NCBI GenBank assembly: GCA_965203365.1
Contig: OZ241878.1
Location: 2,356,001 to 2,420,000 of the forward strand
Direction of reading: 5' to 3'
Source: VYFG01 sp965203365
GTDB lineage: Bacteria > Pseudomonadota > Gammaproteobacteria > Arenicellales > Poriferihabitantaceae
Length of the DNA stretch: 64,000 nucleotides
The notes beneath the pieces are model-generated. The model made no database searches. It worked only from the letters and a program-made list of their open reading frames with translations, and was not told the origin of the DNA. Both the position numbers and the translations under genes were made by a program. Position 1 is the stretch's first letter. Each line of letters opens with the position of its first letter. Below are positions 1 to 9,291 of this stretch, in pieces.

Positions 1-375
1 CCCGGTGGGGCGGGTATTTCCAAGTATGTCGCCCCCAAGGCACTGCTCTGGTTCCGTTGGGGGGCGGTCGCCACATGGCTGACTGGAGCCTGGGCACTGA
101 TGTATGTCGGTGGCTTTACGTCCAATTTCTTCGCGACGAACGGCGTCACGACTATCGGGGTCGGTGCCTGGCTCGGAACCATCATGCTGTTCAATGTGTG
201 GGTGCTGATTTGGCCCAACCAGAAAAAGGTGCTCGGCTTGGTCTCTGCTTCTCCAGAAGAAGTGGCCAATGCCAAGAATGTGGCCCTGCTGGCATCCCGG
301 ACCAACACACTCCTGTCCATTCCCATGCTGATGTGCATGGTGGGCCATGGTCACGGGCTACCCTTCTCCTTCTGA
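1..375 (+). CDS. PuuD-like urate hydroxylase membrane domain (5' end outside window)
   Basis: The open frame enters from the left edge and ends with TGA at 373-375. The visible 124 residues contain two hydrophobic segments and the segment NVWVLIWPNQKKVLG, which resembles the membrane-embedded urate oxidase domain of PuuD-type enzymes. PuuD proteins usually carry a C-terminal cytochrome c domain; here the protein stops right after a third hydrophobic stretch (SIPMLMCMVGHGHGLPF), so any cytochrome domain is absent or encoded elsewhere. The family call rests on this partial sequence only. Confidence 0.65.
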   Translation, partial: PGGAGISKYVAPKALLWFRWGAVATWLTGAWALMYVGGFTSNFFATNGVTTIGVGAWLGTIMLFNVWVLIWPNQKKVLGLVSASPEEVANAKNVALLASRTNTLLSIPMLMCMVGHGHGLPFSF

Positions 376-588
376 ATGGTTCAGTCAACCGGCTTTCCCG
401 CTGGGTGACTGCGTCCACGCGTCCATTTCGCGACTCCTGACCAGCTCGAGTAGCGGATGCCGTCCAGACTCTCCACCGCAATGCAGTCCCACCCTCTGAA
501 CCTCCTGTCTTCAGGTCGCTAGATGCTGTTTCACCGCCAGTCCGCCATAACCGCGCAGGGTGATGCGTTACCAGGTCGCACTGAAGAG

Positions 589-1152
589 ATGCCGCTCGAC
601 AACGCCCATCAGGTCCTCGGCAATCCACTCAGACCGCCCTTCCCGGCAGGGTTGGAATCCGCGGTCTTCGGCATGGGTTGCTTCTGGGGGGCCGAGCGGA
701 AGTTCTGGACCCTGGACGGAATCTACACCACCGCCGCCGGTTATGCGGGGGGATATACTCCCAATCCCACCTATCATGAAGTCTGCAGTGGCCGGACCGG
801 ACACGCTGAAGTGGTGTTGGTGGTCTATGACCGCACCCGGATCGGGTATAACGAGTTGCTGCGGGTATTCTGGGAAAATCATGATCCGACTCAAGGCATG
901 CGCCAAGGCAATGACCACGGCACCCAGTATCGTTCCGCCATTTTCACCCACTCGGACGACCAGCATCGCTTGGCCGAGACGTCAAGACAACACTATCACG
1001 ACCGACTTCGGGCCGCTGGCCGCCCAACCATTACCACCGAGATCGGTCCAGCCGGACCATTCTACTATGCCGAGGACTACCACCAGCAATACCTCGCCAA
1101 GAATCCCGGCGGCTATTGTGGACTGGGGGGCACGGGCATTGGCTACGAGTAG
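589..1152 (+). CDS. msrA: Peptide-methionine (S)-S-oxide reductase
   Basis: MsrA reduces methionine-S-sulfoxide in proteins and free methionine, using thioredoxin as the usual electron donor. The 187-residue product has the signature GCFWG with the catalytic cysteine at about residue 31, followed by the conserved GYAGG, the TGHAEVV segment and the FWENHDPT segment. A likely resolving cysteine is near residue 177 in GGYCGLGG. I chose the ATG at 589 because the family begins close to it. An in-frame ATG at 523 would only add an unconserved extension. The gene stands alone between two unrelated genes on the same strand. Confidence 0.93.
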   Translation: MPLDNAHQVLGNPLRPPFPAGLESAVFGMGCFWGAERKFWTLDGIYTTAAGYAGGYTPNPTYHEVCSGRTGHAEVVLVVYDRTRIGYNELLRVFWENHDPTQGMRQGNDHGTQYRSAIFTHSDDQHRLAETSRQHYHDRLRAAGRPTITTEIGPAGPFYYAEDYHQQYLAKNPGGYCGLGGTGIGYE

Positions 1153-1277
1153 GTTCCCCATTACCTAAAGACCGGACCAAAGACATCGCGGGCCCCAGCA
1201 CGCAATCTGATCGGTTCGACGCTCAATCCACTCCACCATCTATCTGACCCACCTTGCTGGGTCGGGGGTCAAATCCT

Positions 1278-2450
1278 ATGAAGCCGTCTGGTCGTCATTT
1301 TCTCCAAATTCCGGGGCCCACCAATGTCCCGGACCGCATCCTGAGAGCCATGGACCACCCCACCATCGATCACCGGGGTCCACAATTTGCCGAACTGGGA
1401 CGTCGGGTTCTCACGGGGATGCAGTCCATTTTTCGCACCACCGGCCGAGTGGTGATCTACCCGTCTTCGGGGACCGGAGCCTGGGAGGCCGCACTGGTGA
1501 ACACCCTGTCACCCGGAGATCATGTGCTGATGGCGGAAACCGGACATTTCGCAACCCTATGGCACGACTTGGCCCTTCGCTTGGGTCTTTGTCCACAGCG
1601 CATCCCCGGCGATTGGCGTCGGGGAGTCAATCCCAATCCCATTGAAGAGTGCTTGCGCCAAGATACCGAGAGCCGGATCCGCGCCGTCTGCGTGGTGCAT
1701 AACGAGACCTCCACGGGCTGCACCAGTCGAATCGATGAAGTCCGGCAGGCCATTGACGCGGCCAGACATCCCGCCTTGTTGATGGTGGACACCATCTCAT
1801 CGCTGGCCTCCATCGACTACCAGCAGGATGCCTGGGGAGTGGATGTGACCGTGGCCGGAAGCCAGAAAGGTCTCATGCTGCCACCGGGCCTGGCTTTCAA
1901 TGCGGTGAGTGAACGGGCCATGGAAGCCGCGGCCCAGGCCACCCTGCCACGCGCCTATTGGGACTGGGAGGCCATGTCCGAGCCCAACGACAATGGCTAC
2001 TTTCCCTACACTCCAGCGACCAACCTGCTGTATGGGCTGGCCGAAGCCATCGACATGCTGCACGAAGAAGGACTCGAAAATGTCCTGGCCCGCCACGACC
2101 GCCTCGCCCGGGCCACTCGAGCCGCCGTGAAGGTCTGGGGCCTGGAAATGCTCTGCCAGGAGCCACGCCACTACTCCAACACCTTGACGGCGGTCGTCAT
2201 GCCCGACGGCCATGATGCCGATGCCTTTCGACGCATCGTACTCGAACACTTCAACCTGTCACTCGGCAATGGATTGTCCCAACTCGCCGGACGGGTGTTT
2301 CGCATTGGGCACCTGGGAGATTTCAACGAGCTGATGCTGATCGGCACGCTGGGCGGGGTGGAAATGGGGCTCAAGCTCGCCGGCGTTCCTCATCGGTCCG
2401 GCGGACTGAATGCGGCGACCGCGGCCCTGACCCAGAACATCAGACCGTGA
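1278..2450 (+). CDS. Class V aminotransferase, serine-glyoxylate / alanine-glyoxylate type
   Basis: This 390-residue PLP enzyme of fold type I transfers an amino group to glyoxylate, with serine or alanine as likely donors (serine cycle, photorespiration-like or glyoxylate detoxification roles). The N-terminus QIPGPTNVPDRILRAM and the PLP-lysine motif GSQKGLMLPPG (Lys near residue 197) are typical of the SgaA/AGXT family. The late segment RIGHLGDFNE is also family-typical. The ATG at 1278 gives the usual N-terminus; an upstream in-frame start at 1254 is possible but adds unconserved residues. Substrate choice cannot be read from sequence alone. Confidence 0.88.
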   Translation: MKPSGRHFLQIPGPTNVPDRILRAMDHPTIDHRGPQFAELGRRVLTGMQSIFRTTGRVVIYPSSGTGAWEAALVNTLSPGDHVLMAETGHFATLWHDLALRLGLCPQRIPGDWRRGVNPNPIEECLRQDTESRIRAVCVVHNETSTGCTSRIDEVRQAIDAARHPALLMVDTISSLASIDYQQDAWGVDVTVAGSQKGLMLPPGLAFNAVSERAMEAAAQATLPRAYWDWEAMSEPNDNGYFPYTPATNLLYGLAEAIDMLHEEGLENVLARHDRLARATRAAVKVWGLEMLCQEPRHYSNTLTAVVMPDGHDADAFRRIVLEHFNLSLGNGLSQLAGRVFRIGHLGDFNELMLIGTLGGVEMGLKLAGVPHRSGGLNAATAALTQNIRP

Positions 2451-2452
2451 AA

Positions 2453-2470
2453 GGACCCCCTTATGGGTCC
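2453..2470 (+). terminator. Short hairpin after the aminotransferase gene
   Basis: A 6-bp GGACCC/GGGTCC stem with a short loop lies 3 bases after the stop codon. There is no clear T-run, so it is at best a weak intrinsic terminator. The remaining sequence to 2738 shows no supported gene. Confidence 0.25.
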
Positions 2471-2738
2471 GTCGATCCCTCCCGTACGGGCATCCATGCG
2501 TGGGCCTGTTGAGCCTTCAGGCATCCGCAGAGCCTCGCATGACCCGGTGCAGGTCGGGTCTGTATCGACGCGAGCCACGGGCAAGCACCTGCCATAGCCC
2601 ATCACCGGTCAGGTCCTGTTCGCCCCTGCAGGCCCCGCCTCGCCTCGCTGTGTCCTGATGGGACGACCCACCTCGAGGTTCAAGGCCTCTCGTCATCGGG
2701 TCTTTGGACTGACCGCCGCTACCCGACCGGGAAGTATC

Positions 2739-3239
2739 CTACTTCGGCAGCGGCCGTTCCGCCAAGAACAGCGTCTGCTCCCTCGGTTCGAATCGGTCCC
2801 AGATGTCCTGAAAGGAGATGCCAAGCACTGGATGCCGCATCCTCGGGTATAAATCCACCAGGGGTTTCAGGACATAGGCATAGCGTTCGATTTCATCACG
2901 GGGCACATTGAACCCTTGCCCCCGACAATCTTCGTTTCCGTACAGGAGCACATCAATGTCCAGGACCCGACTGCTGAATTTCTTGGGGCCACGGGACCGT
3001 CCGGCGGCCGCTTCCATCTCCCGCAGTGACTCCAAAATAGCCGGTAGCGACCCATCGGAGTAAAATCCCAGCACCAAATTAAGGAAGGGCGCCCCGTCAA
3101 ACCCCACCGCCGACGTTTCATAGACGGGCGAAAGCTCTAAATCACCGTACCGTGCCTGGATTTTCCGAACGGCCATGGCGATATTGCGTTCCCGGTTGAT
3201 ATTGCTACCGAGACTGAGCACGACGTGCTTCACGGACAC
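2739..3239 (-). CDS. folK: HPPK: 6-hydroxymethyl-7,8-dihydropterin pyrophosphokinase
   Basis: FolK transfers pyrophosphate from ATP to 6-hydroxymethyl-dihydropterin in folate synthesis. The 166-residue product begins with the family motif VVLSLGSNINRERN and contains the catalytic core RVLDIDVLLYGN and the downstream segment VPRDEIERYAYVLKPL. Its length is typical. The gene overlaps the end of folB by 10 bases on the same strand, so FolB and FolK, which act in consecutive steps, are probably translationally coupled. Confidence 0.95.
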   Translation of the reverse strand: MSVKHVVLSLGSNINRERNIAMAVRKIQARYGDLELSPVYETSAVGFDGAPFLNLVLGFYSDGSLPAILESLREMEAAAGRSRGPKKFSSRVLDIDVLLYGNEDCRGQGFNVPRDEIERYAYVLKPLVDLYPRMRHPVLGISFQDIWDRFEPREQTLFLAERPLPK

Positions 3240-3586
3240 GCTCCCCTTTCAATGACCACGCCCACATCCCCCGCGCCCCGGATGGCGCCCGGCTTGTTGA
3301 TCCTGACACGGCACCAGGGAATCGGAAACTCACCCAACAGGATGTCCGCCACTTCCTGCGCCATGCGCTCCACCAACTGGAAACGGGAATCGGCAATGAA
3401 ACGGCTGACCCGCTTGGCCACGTCCTTATAACTCAAGGTATCCACCAGGGCATCGCTGGCCGCGGCCTGACGGATATCAAAAGCCAAATCCAGATCCACC
3501 ACGACCGTCTGGCGGACCTTGCGTTCCCACTCCCAGACACCAATGATACAGTCTACCCTGAGATCGTGCAGAAAGATAATATCCAT
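3230..3586 (-). CDS. folB: Dihydroneopterin aldolase
   Basis: FolB converts 7,8-dihydroneopterin to 6-hydroxymethyl-dihydropterin and glycolaldehyde. The 118-residue product has the family start DIIFLHDLRVDCIIGVWEWER, the conserved TLSYKDV segment and the VRINKPGAIRGAGDVGV end, where the lysine matches the catalytic lysine of the family. The ATG at 3586 matches the standard N-terminus; the longer frame to 3697 is not family-like. It is the first gene of folB-folK and divergent from plsY. Confidence 0.93.
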   Translation of the reverse strand: MDIIFLHDLRVDCIIGVWEWERKVRQTVVVDLDLAFDIRQAAASDALVDTLSYKDVAKRVSRFIADSRFQLVERMAQEVADILLGEFPIPWCRVRINKPGAIRGAGDVGVVIERGACP

Positions 3587-3675
3587 GCAAAGACGACAAT
3601 CGGTTTTCAATCCGATGGATTGTATCCATCCCATGGCAAAAAACGAAGCCAGGCCGAACACGAGGTCTTGACACC

Positions 3676-4263
3676 ATGACATGGCTTGCCCTGGCACTCC
3701 CGATGGCCAGTTATCTGATCGGCTCCATTTCGAGTGCGGTCTGTGTCAGTCACCTGCTGGGGCTCCCGGACCCCCGAGGGGGGGGCTCAGGCAACCCGGG
3801 CGCGACGAACGTTCTACGTCTGGGCAGCCGCAAGGCCGCCGCCCTGACCCTGGCCGGCGACCTGCTCAAGGGACTGGTTCCCGTCGCGATGGCGATGAGT
3901 CTGGAGGCGGAACCGGTTCTCATCGCCGCCACCGGACTGGGCGCTTTCCTGGGTCATTTGTATCCGGTCTACTTTGGCTTTCGGGGGGGTAAGGGCGTAG
4001 CCACCGCGGCCGGAGTCTATCTGGCGATCTCCTGGCTGGCCGTACTGATCCTGCTGGGTGCTTGGCTGACCGTCTTCCTGATCAGTCGCTACTCGTCCGT
4101 GGCGGCCCTGACTGCTGCCCTGGCCGCTCCCCTTGTCTTCTTGTCTCTGGGCGAAAGCCCGTCCTACGTCACCCTGGCATCCATCATCACGGGGTGGCTT
4201 TTCTGGCGTCACCGGACCAACATCCGCCGGCTGATGCGGGGAGAAGAGGGCCGGATCCGGTAA
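3676..4263 (+). CDS. plsY: Acyl-phosphate:glycerol-3-phosphate acyltransferase
   Basis: PlsY acylates glycerol-3-phosphate with acyl-phosphate, the first step of phospholipid synthesis, in the inner membrane. The 195-residue protein has five or so hydrophobic segments and the three PlsY motifs: SGNPGATNVLR, HLYPVYFGFRGGKGVAT, and a late loop with RHRTNIRRL before the C-terminus. It is divergent from folB-folK, an arrangement often seen in proteobacteria. Confidence 0.95.
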   Translation: MTWLALALPMASYLIGSISSAVCVSHLLGLPDPRGGGSGNPGATNVLRLGSRKAAALTLAGDLLKGLVPVAMAMSLEAEPVLIAATGLGAFLGHLYPVYFGFRGGKGVATAAGVYLAISWLAVLILLGAWLTVFLISRYSSVAALTAALAAPLVFLSLGESPSYVTLASIITGWLFWRHRTNIRRLMRGEEGRIR

Positions 4264-4293
4264 AGCCAGAGCCGGATATGGCGTTTTTTCGCC

Positions 4294-6075
4294 TCAGCCG
4301 GAGGCCAATCGGGCCTTCTTCTGCTCCAGTAGTATCCGCAACTCCTGTTTCTCCGCCTGGCTGAGGCGACTTCCTGACGCAGCCTGTCGATTGAGCAGGT
4401 CATCGATCCGCTGGTGGTCCTGTTCTTCCTGCAACCGGGAGAGGGTATCGTTCAGGACCTTGATGACCATGTCATCAGAGACCTGGTTGTCATAGGCGGC
4501 CAGTTGTGCCATGTAACGGTAGACGGCGGTATCACGGAATTCCTCCAGCAGCCGGGCCGTGGTGGTGTTCGGATCCTTTCGGATGCAGTCCATGACTCTT
4601 TCCAGGTGTTCGGCCCCCGGGGCCTGAAAGGTCGTCACGACATCGGGAAAGACCACTTTCAGGGCCATCTCCGGGTATTGCAGCAACAGGCTGATGGCGG
4701 TGGCCATGAGCGAGTTCCGACCCGGTTGGGCGGAACGTGGTCTGGGGGCAGGACGGCGGGTCTGACGTCGGGCCACTTCGATGAACTGGCCACTGTCAAT
4801 GCCCGTCAGTTCGGTCAGTCGACCCTGCATCAGTTGTCGGAAGGCACTGTCGGGCATCGTCTCGATGAGCGGCTTGGCCAGACTCACCAGTCGGGCTTTC
4901 CCATCCATGCGGTTCATATCCACCTGGGCCACCAAGGTATCGAACACGAAGCGGTCCAGGGGGAGGGCATCTTCGGCGACCGCGTGGTGAAAGGCCGGGG
5001 CTCCGTGGTGACGGATGAAGGAATCCGGGTCCTCGCCCTCGGGCAGGAACAAGAAGCCCAACTGACGTCCGTCCTGCATCTCCGGCAAGGCCACCTGCAG
5101 GGCCCGCCAGGCCGCCTCGCGGCCCGCCCGGTCTCCATCGAAGCAGAACACGATTTCCGGGGCCAGCCGGAATAATCGCTGCAGGTGCGTTCGCGTGGTG
5201 GCCGTCCCCAGCGTACCCACCACGTTGTCAATTCCGCCCTGGGCGAGACTGACAACATCCAGATACCCTTCCACCACCACACTCTTTCCAGCCTGGCCCA
5301 AGGCCCGTCGGGCGCGGTGCAACCCATACAGTTCCTGACCCTTGTGAAACAGGACCGTTTCGGGGGAATTCAGATATTTGGGCTCTCCATCGCCCAACAC
5401 CCTGCCACCAAAGGCCACGACCCGACCCCGATGGTCCTCGATCGGGAAGATGACTCGACCCCGAAATCGGTCATAGAGACGGTCCTGCCCGCGTGCGGCC
5501 TCTTTTTGCGACACCAGACCAACCTTGAGGAGTTGTCTTCGTCGCAACGGGTCGGTCCCAAGCGCCGAGAGTAGCCCATCCCAGGATTCGGGGGCATATC
5601 CAATCCCGAATTGGGCACCGCTCGACTCGTTCAGTCCCCGTGACTCGAGATACGTCCTAGCCTTTTTACCGGCCTGCTGGTGCAACTGACGCTGAAACCA
5701 CTCGCTGGCTTCCTGGAGAATGTGCAGCAACTCGTCCGTGGATTCGCCCGGCGGAGCCCTTTTTTCATCGGCTCCCTCCCGCGGGACATCCATGCCCAGG
5801 TCTCCCGCCAATGCTTCCACGGCCTCGGGGAACGACAGGTTGTCATACGCCATCAGAAACCCGATCGCGGTGCCATGGACTCCGCATCCGAAACAGTGAT
5901 AAAACTGCTTGGCCGGGTTGACGGTGAAAGAAGGGGTTTTCTCGTCGTGAAAGGGACAACAGGCCATGTATTCCTTCCCCTTCGCCTTCAGCGGCACTCG
6001 CCGATTGATGACATCGACGATGTCCACCCGCGAAATCAGCGTATCAATGAAGGTTGATGGAATTCTGCCCGCCAT
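4294..6075 (-). CDS. dnaG: DNA primase
   Basis: DnaG synthesises RNA primers at the replication fork and docks to DnaB. The 593-residue product has an N-terminal CHC2 zinc finger (CCPFHDEKTPSF then YHCFGCG, about residues 39-65). The TOPRIM catalytic domain follows, with VVEGYLDVV and the metal-binding FCFDGDRAGREA. A C-terminal helicase-binding region follows, ending in a Gln/Glu-rich helix. The gene lies 50 bases after tsaD on the same strand. The common rpsU-dnaG-rpoD operon is not present here: neither rpsU nor rpoD flanks the gene. Confidence 0.96.
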   Translation of the reverse strand: MAGRIPSTFIDTLISRVDIVDVINRRVPLKAKGKEYMACCPFHDEKTPSFTVNPAKQFYHCFGCGVHGTAIGFLMAYDNLSFPEAVEALAGDLGMDVPREGADEKRAPPGESTDELLHILQEASEWFQRQLHQQAGKKARTYLESRGLNESSGAQFGIGYAPESWDGLLSALGTDPLRRRQLLKVGLVSQKEAARGQDRLYDRFRGRVIFPIEDHRGRVVAFGGRVLGDGEPKYLNSPETVLFHKGQELYGLHRARRALGQAGKSVVVEGYLDVVSLAQGGIDNVVGTLGTATTRTHLQRLFRLAPEIVFCFDGDRAGREAAWRALQVALPEMQDGRQLGFLFLPEGEDPDSFIRHHGAPAFHHAVAEDALPLDRFVFDTLVAQVDMNRMDGKARLVSLAKPLIETMPDSAFRQLMQGRLTELTGIDSGQFIEVARRQTRRPAPRPRSAQPGRNSLMATAISLLLQYPEMALKVVFPDVVTTFQAPGAEHLERVMDCIRKDPNTTTARLLEEFRDTAVYRYMAQLAAYDNQVSDDMVIKVLNDTLSRLQEEQDHQRIDDLLNRQAASGSRLSQAEKQELRILLEQKKARLASG

Positions 6076-6125
6076 GGTCGGATTCTACTGTACCGTGCGT
6101 TTTCGTGATACCGGGATGCGGGTCG

Positions 6126-7133
6126 TCAGATCTCCGTGATGGGCCAGCGTGCCCTGACATCAAAGTCCGGGGGCCGGCGGTCCGATCCCATTCCCAAACG
6201 CACACTGCCGGTCAGGGCGATCATGGCCCCATTGTCGGTACAGAATTCCGGGCGCGGATAGTACACTTCGGCCTCCAGGGCGTGAGCCTTCTCCCGCAAT
6301 TCGGTTCTCAAGCGGCGGTTCGCTCCCACCCCACCGGCCACGACGAGGCGGCGGCGACCCGTCTGCTGCAGTGCGCGAAGGCACTTGATGCACAAGGTGT
6401 CCACCACCGCCTCCTCGAATCCTCGAGCCATATCGGCAATATCCTGGGGCTGCGGTTCAAGACCCAGGGCCGCGGTCCGCACCTGGGTCTTGAGGCCGCT
6501 GAAGCTCAGATCCAGGCCCGGCCGATTGACCATGGGTCGGGCAAATCGAAACCGTTGTGGATCTCCGGACAGCGCCGCTTGGGCGATCGCCGGGCCACCC
6601 GGATACCCGAGTCCGAGCAGCTTGGCCGTCTTGTCGAACGCCTCGCCGGCCGCATCGTCCAGCGACTGTCCCAAGATCCGGTATTGACCGATGTCGGCCA
6701 CATCCACCAGTAGGGAGTGTCCCCCCGAAACCAGCAACGCCACAAAGGGAAATGCAGGGGGATGCGCTTCCAGCATCGGCGCCAGGAGGTGGCCTTCCAT
6801 ATGGTGGACCCCCACCCCCGGCACACCCCATCCCTCGGCCAGACTGCGACCCACCGATGCGCCGACCAGGAGGGCCCCGATCAGTCCGGGACCCGCCGTC
6901 CAGGCCACGGCATCCACCGGTGGATTGTCCGCAGGGATATCGGCCAGCAGGCTGTCGATCAACGGCAGCAGGGTCCGGATGTGATCCCGGGCCGCCAGTT
7001 CCGGGACGACGCCGCCATAATCCTGATGCAGGTCGATCTGGGAGGCCAGTCGATGCACCAGCAGGCCGTGGTCGGTGTCAAAGATCGCCGCCCCTGTATC
7101 ATCACAGGAGGTCTCAATGCCCAGGACACGCAT
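6126..7133 (-). CDS. tsaD: tRNA N6-threonylcarbamoyladenosine transferase subunit TsaD
   Basis: TsaD transfers threonylcarbamoyl from the AMP adduct to A37 of ANN-decoding tRNAs together with TsaB and TsaE. The 335-residue product begins VLGIETSCDDTGAAIFD and has the metal-binding motif HHMEGHL, the ASKH-fold motifs LVSGGHSLLV and VVAGGVGANRRLR, and the late segment FCTDNGAMIA. It starts 3 bases after the CoA-transferase gene ends, so it is probably in the same transcript as that gene. Confidence 0.96.
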   Translation of the reverse strand: MRVLGIETSCDDTGAAIFDTDHGLLVHRLASQIDLHQDYGGVVPELAARDHIRTLLPLIDSLLADIPADNPPVDAVAWTAGPGLIGALLVGASVGRSLAEGWGVPGVGVHHMEGHLLAPMLEAHPPAFPFVALLVSGGHSLLVDVADIGQYRILGQSLDDAAGEAFDKTAKLLGLGYPGGPAIAQAALSGDPQRFRFARPMVNRPGLDLSFSGLKTQVRTAALGLEPQPQDIADMARGFEEAVVDTLCIKCLRALQQTGRRRLVVAGGVGANRRLRTELREKAHALEAEVYYPRPEFCTDNGAMIALTGSVRLGMGSDRRPPDFDVRARWPITEI

Positions 7134-7136
7134 GGA

Positions 7137-8360
7137 TCAGGTCGGAGGCGGACGGGTGGAGGCCGGCGTCTCGATCGCGTCCCCATGGGCCAGCAGGCGA
7201 TTGATCTGGTCCGGGCGATAACCGGCTTCCCGCAGCACGTCCCGGGTATGCTGACCGAGCAGGGGGGCCGGTTCATGCACACCCCCGGGCGTTGCGGAAA
7301 ACTTGACCGGCAGACCGATCGCCCCGACCGGACCGGCGACCGGATGCTGGAGTCGAAGAATCATCTGCCGCGCAATGGCCTGCGGGTCCTGATGGACCTG
7401 CGTCACATCCAGGACCGGTCCCGCCGGACAGCCTCCCCGGTCCAAACGTTCCAGCCAGTCGGCGGTGGAGCGGCGAAGGAAGGTCCGGGTCAACTCCTGG
7501 GCCAACGCTTCCCGGTTTTGCATCCTCCGCTCATTCGTCCTGAACCGGGGATCCGTTTTCAGTTCTGAACGCTCCAGCAGATCGGCCAGTCGTTCCCAGT
7601 TGGCCTGATTGGCCGCTCCCACACTGATCCAGCCATCGGCCGTTTCGAAGGCCTGATAAGGGGCATTGAGGGGGTGGGCGGAGCCCATGGCCTGGGGAGC
7701 CACGCCGGTCGCCATCGCAATGGCCGATTGCCAGTAGGTCTGGATGATGCCCGCTTCATACAAGGAGGTGTCCACCATCTGGCCCTGACCGGTTTTCAGG
7801 CGATACACATAGGCCGCGAGGATCCCCATGGCCGCCAGGATCCCCGCGGTGATATCGGTGACGGGTGCACCGGATTTGACCGGTGGTCGTCCCGGAGCCT
7901 CTCCCGTGATCGACATCAGACCGGACATGCCCTGGGCGATCAGATCAAATCCGCCCCGCTGGGCATAGGGACCACTGCGGCCGAATCCGGACACGGAACA
8001 ATACACCAGAGCGGGATTGTCCGCTTTCAGGGTCTCGTAGCCCAGGCCGAGTTTCTCCATCGTCCCCAGGCGGTAATTCTCGATCAGCACATCCGCCTCC
8101 TTGGCCAGTCGCCGCAGGGCGTCCCGCCCGCCATCGGTCTTGAGATCCAAGGCAATGCCACGCTTCTGGCGGTTCATCATCATGAAGGCCGCGCTTTCCC
8201 CGCCGATCTGCGGCGGCACCATCCGCCGGGTATCATCGCCGCTGACCTTCTCCACCTTGATCACATCGGCGCCCATGTCGGCGAGCATCATGCCGGCCAC
8301 CGGGCCCGCCATGATATGGGCCAGTTCCAGTACCCGACATCCCGTCAGTGGTCCGGACAC
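7137..8360 (-). CDS. CaiB/BaiF family CoA-transferase (class III)
   Basis: Class III CoA-transferases move CoA between carboxylic acids. The 407-residue protein begins LTGCRVLELAHIMAGPVAGMMLADMGADVIKVE and carries VYCSVSGFGRSGPYAQRGGFDLIAQGMSG. That stretch is typical of the family (formyl-, carnitine-, succinyl-CoA transferases). The start is a GTG placed directly after the TAG of the enoyl-CoA hydratase gene (8361-8363), which suggests coupling. The acyl acceptor cannot be named; the neighbouring hydratase suggests acyl-CoA degradation. Confidence 0.87.
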   Translation of the reverse strand: MSGPLTGCRVLELAHIMAGPVAGMMLADMGADVIKVEKVSGDDTRRMVPPQIGGESAAFMMMNRQKRGIALDLKTDGGRDALRRLAKEADVLIENYRLGTMEKLGLGYETLKADNPALVYCSVSGFGRSGPYAQRGGFDLIAQGMSGLMSITGEAPGRPPVKSGAPVTDITAGILAAMGILAAYVYRLKTGQGQMVDTSLYEAGIIQTYWQSAIAMATGVAPQAMGSAHPLNAPYQAFETADGWISVGAANQANWERLADLLERSELKTDPRFRTNERRMQNREALAQELTRTFLRRSTADWLERLDRGGCPAGPVLDVTQVHQDPQAIARQMILRLQHPVAGPVGAIGLPVKFSATPGGVHEPAPLLGQHTRDVLREAGYRPDQINRLLAHGDAIETPASTRPPPT

Positions 8361-9146
8361 CTACTCCCCCTGCCAGTCCGGCTTGCGTTTGGCCAGAAAG
8401 GCCTCCAGACCCTGGCGAAAATCCCGGCTTTGATAGCACATCAACACCATGTCCTCGTCCTCGGTCATGCCGTGCATCAGTCGATATTGCAACGTCTTGG
8501 TCGCGCGCAGGGTCAGGGGGGCCTGATCCGACATCTGCCGGGCCAGTGCGTGGGCCCGGGCCATGAGGGCCACTTGGTCAGCCAGAACTTCCGTCACCAC
8601 ACCCGCCTGCTGGGCCTCCCTAGCCTCAAGCAGGCGACTGGTGAAAATCATTTCACGGACCCGGGGGGCTCCCATCAGGGCCTGGAGCCGAGCCAGGGAA
8701 CGACTTGACAACGTGTTGCCCAAGGTCTTGGCCATCGGCATGCCGAAGCGCAGGTCGGTCGTGGCGATGCGAAGGTCACAGGCCGTCGCAATCATCGCCC
8801 CCCCTCCCGTGCACACTCCGGCGATCGCGGCCAGGGTCGGGACCGGGCAGGTTTCGATCGCATTGAGCACTCGATCCATTTCCTGCTCATAGCCGATAAA
8901 ATCATCCGCATGGCGAAAGGCGCGAAACTGTCGGATGTCGGTACCCGCCGCAAACGCCCGGTCACCGGCCCCGGTCAGGATGATCGCGCGACAACCCCGG
9001 GGCGGTTCACTGCACACGGCCGCCAGTTCCGCATACATCGACAAAGTGAGGGCATTTCGACACGCAGGACGGTTGAACACCACTTGGGTCACCGGCCCGG
9101 TGGACTTCACCAGCAGATCGCAATTCGCAGAGGGCTTGGTGGACAT
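8361..9146 (-). CDS. Enoyl-CoA hydratase/isomerase family protein
   Basis: Crotonase-fold enzyme of 261 residues that acts on an acyl-CoA double bond or related reaction. The segments FNRPACRNALTLSM, the oxyanion-hole region AFAAGTDIRQFRAF and IAGVCTGGGAMIATACDLRIATTDLRFGMP are typical. The C-terminal end LEAFLAKRKPDWQGE is also standard. It is the first gene of a minus-strand run with the CoA-transferase and tsaD. The exact substrate is unknown. Confidence 0.87.
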   Translation of the reverse strand: MSTKPSANCDLLVKSTGPVTQVVFNRPACRNALTLSMYAELAAVCSEPPRGCRAIILTGAGDRAFAAGTDIRQFRAFRHADDFIGYEQEMDRVLNAIETCPVPTLAAIAGVCTGGGAMIATACDLRIATTDLRFGMPMAKTLGNTLSSRSLARLQALMGAPRVREMIFTSRLLEAREAQQAGVVTEVLADQVALMARAHALARQMSDQAPLTLRATKTLQYRLMHGMTEDEDMVLMCYQSRDFRQGLEAFLAKRKPDWQGE

Positions 9147-9291
9147 CGCAATGGAGAGCCGGAACGCGTCGAGCAGACTGGGAAAAAAAGGACGACGGCC
9201 GCCGGGCGTGGGCGACCCGAGTGCACTATAATGATTTTTACTGCGGAATGATAGCCAACTCCCCTCATTGTGGGCCCATTGTCCGATACCG

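Noticed and set aside
2780..2795. GGTTCGAATC, resembling a tRNA T-loop
   Set aside because: It lies inside the end of folK, and no acceptor stem or anticodon arm can be folded around it.
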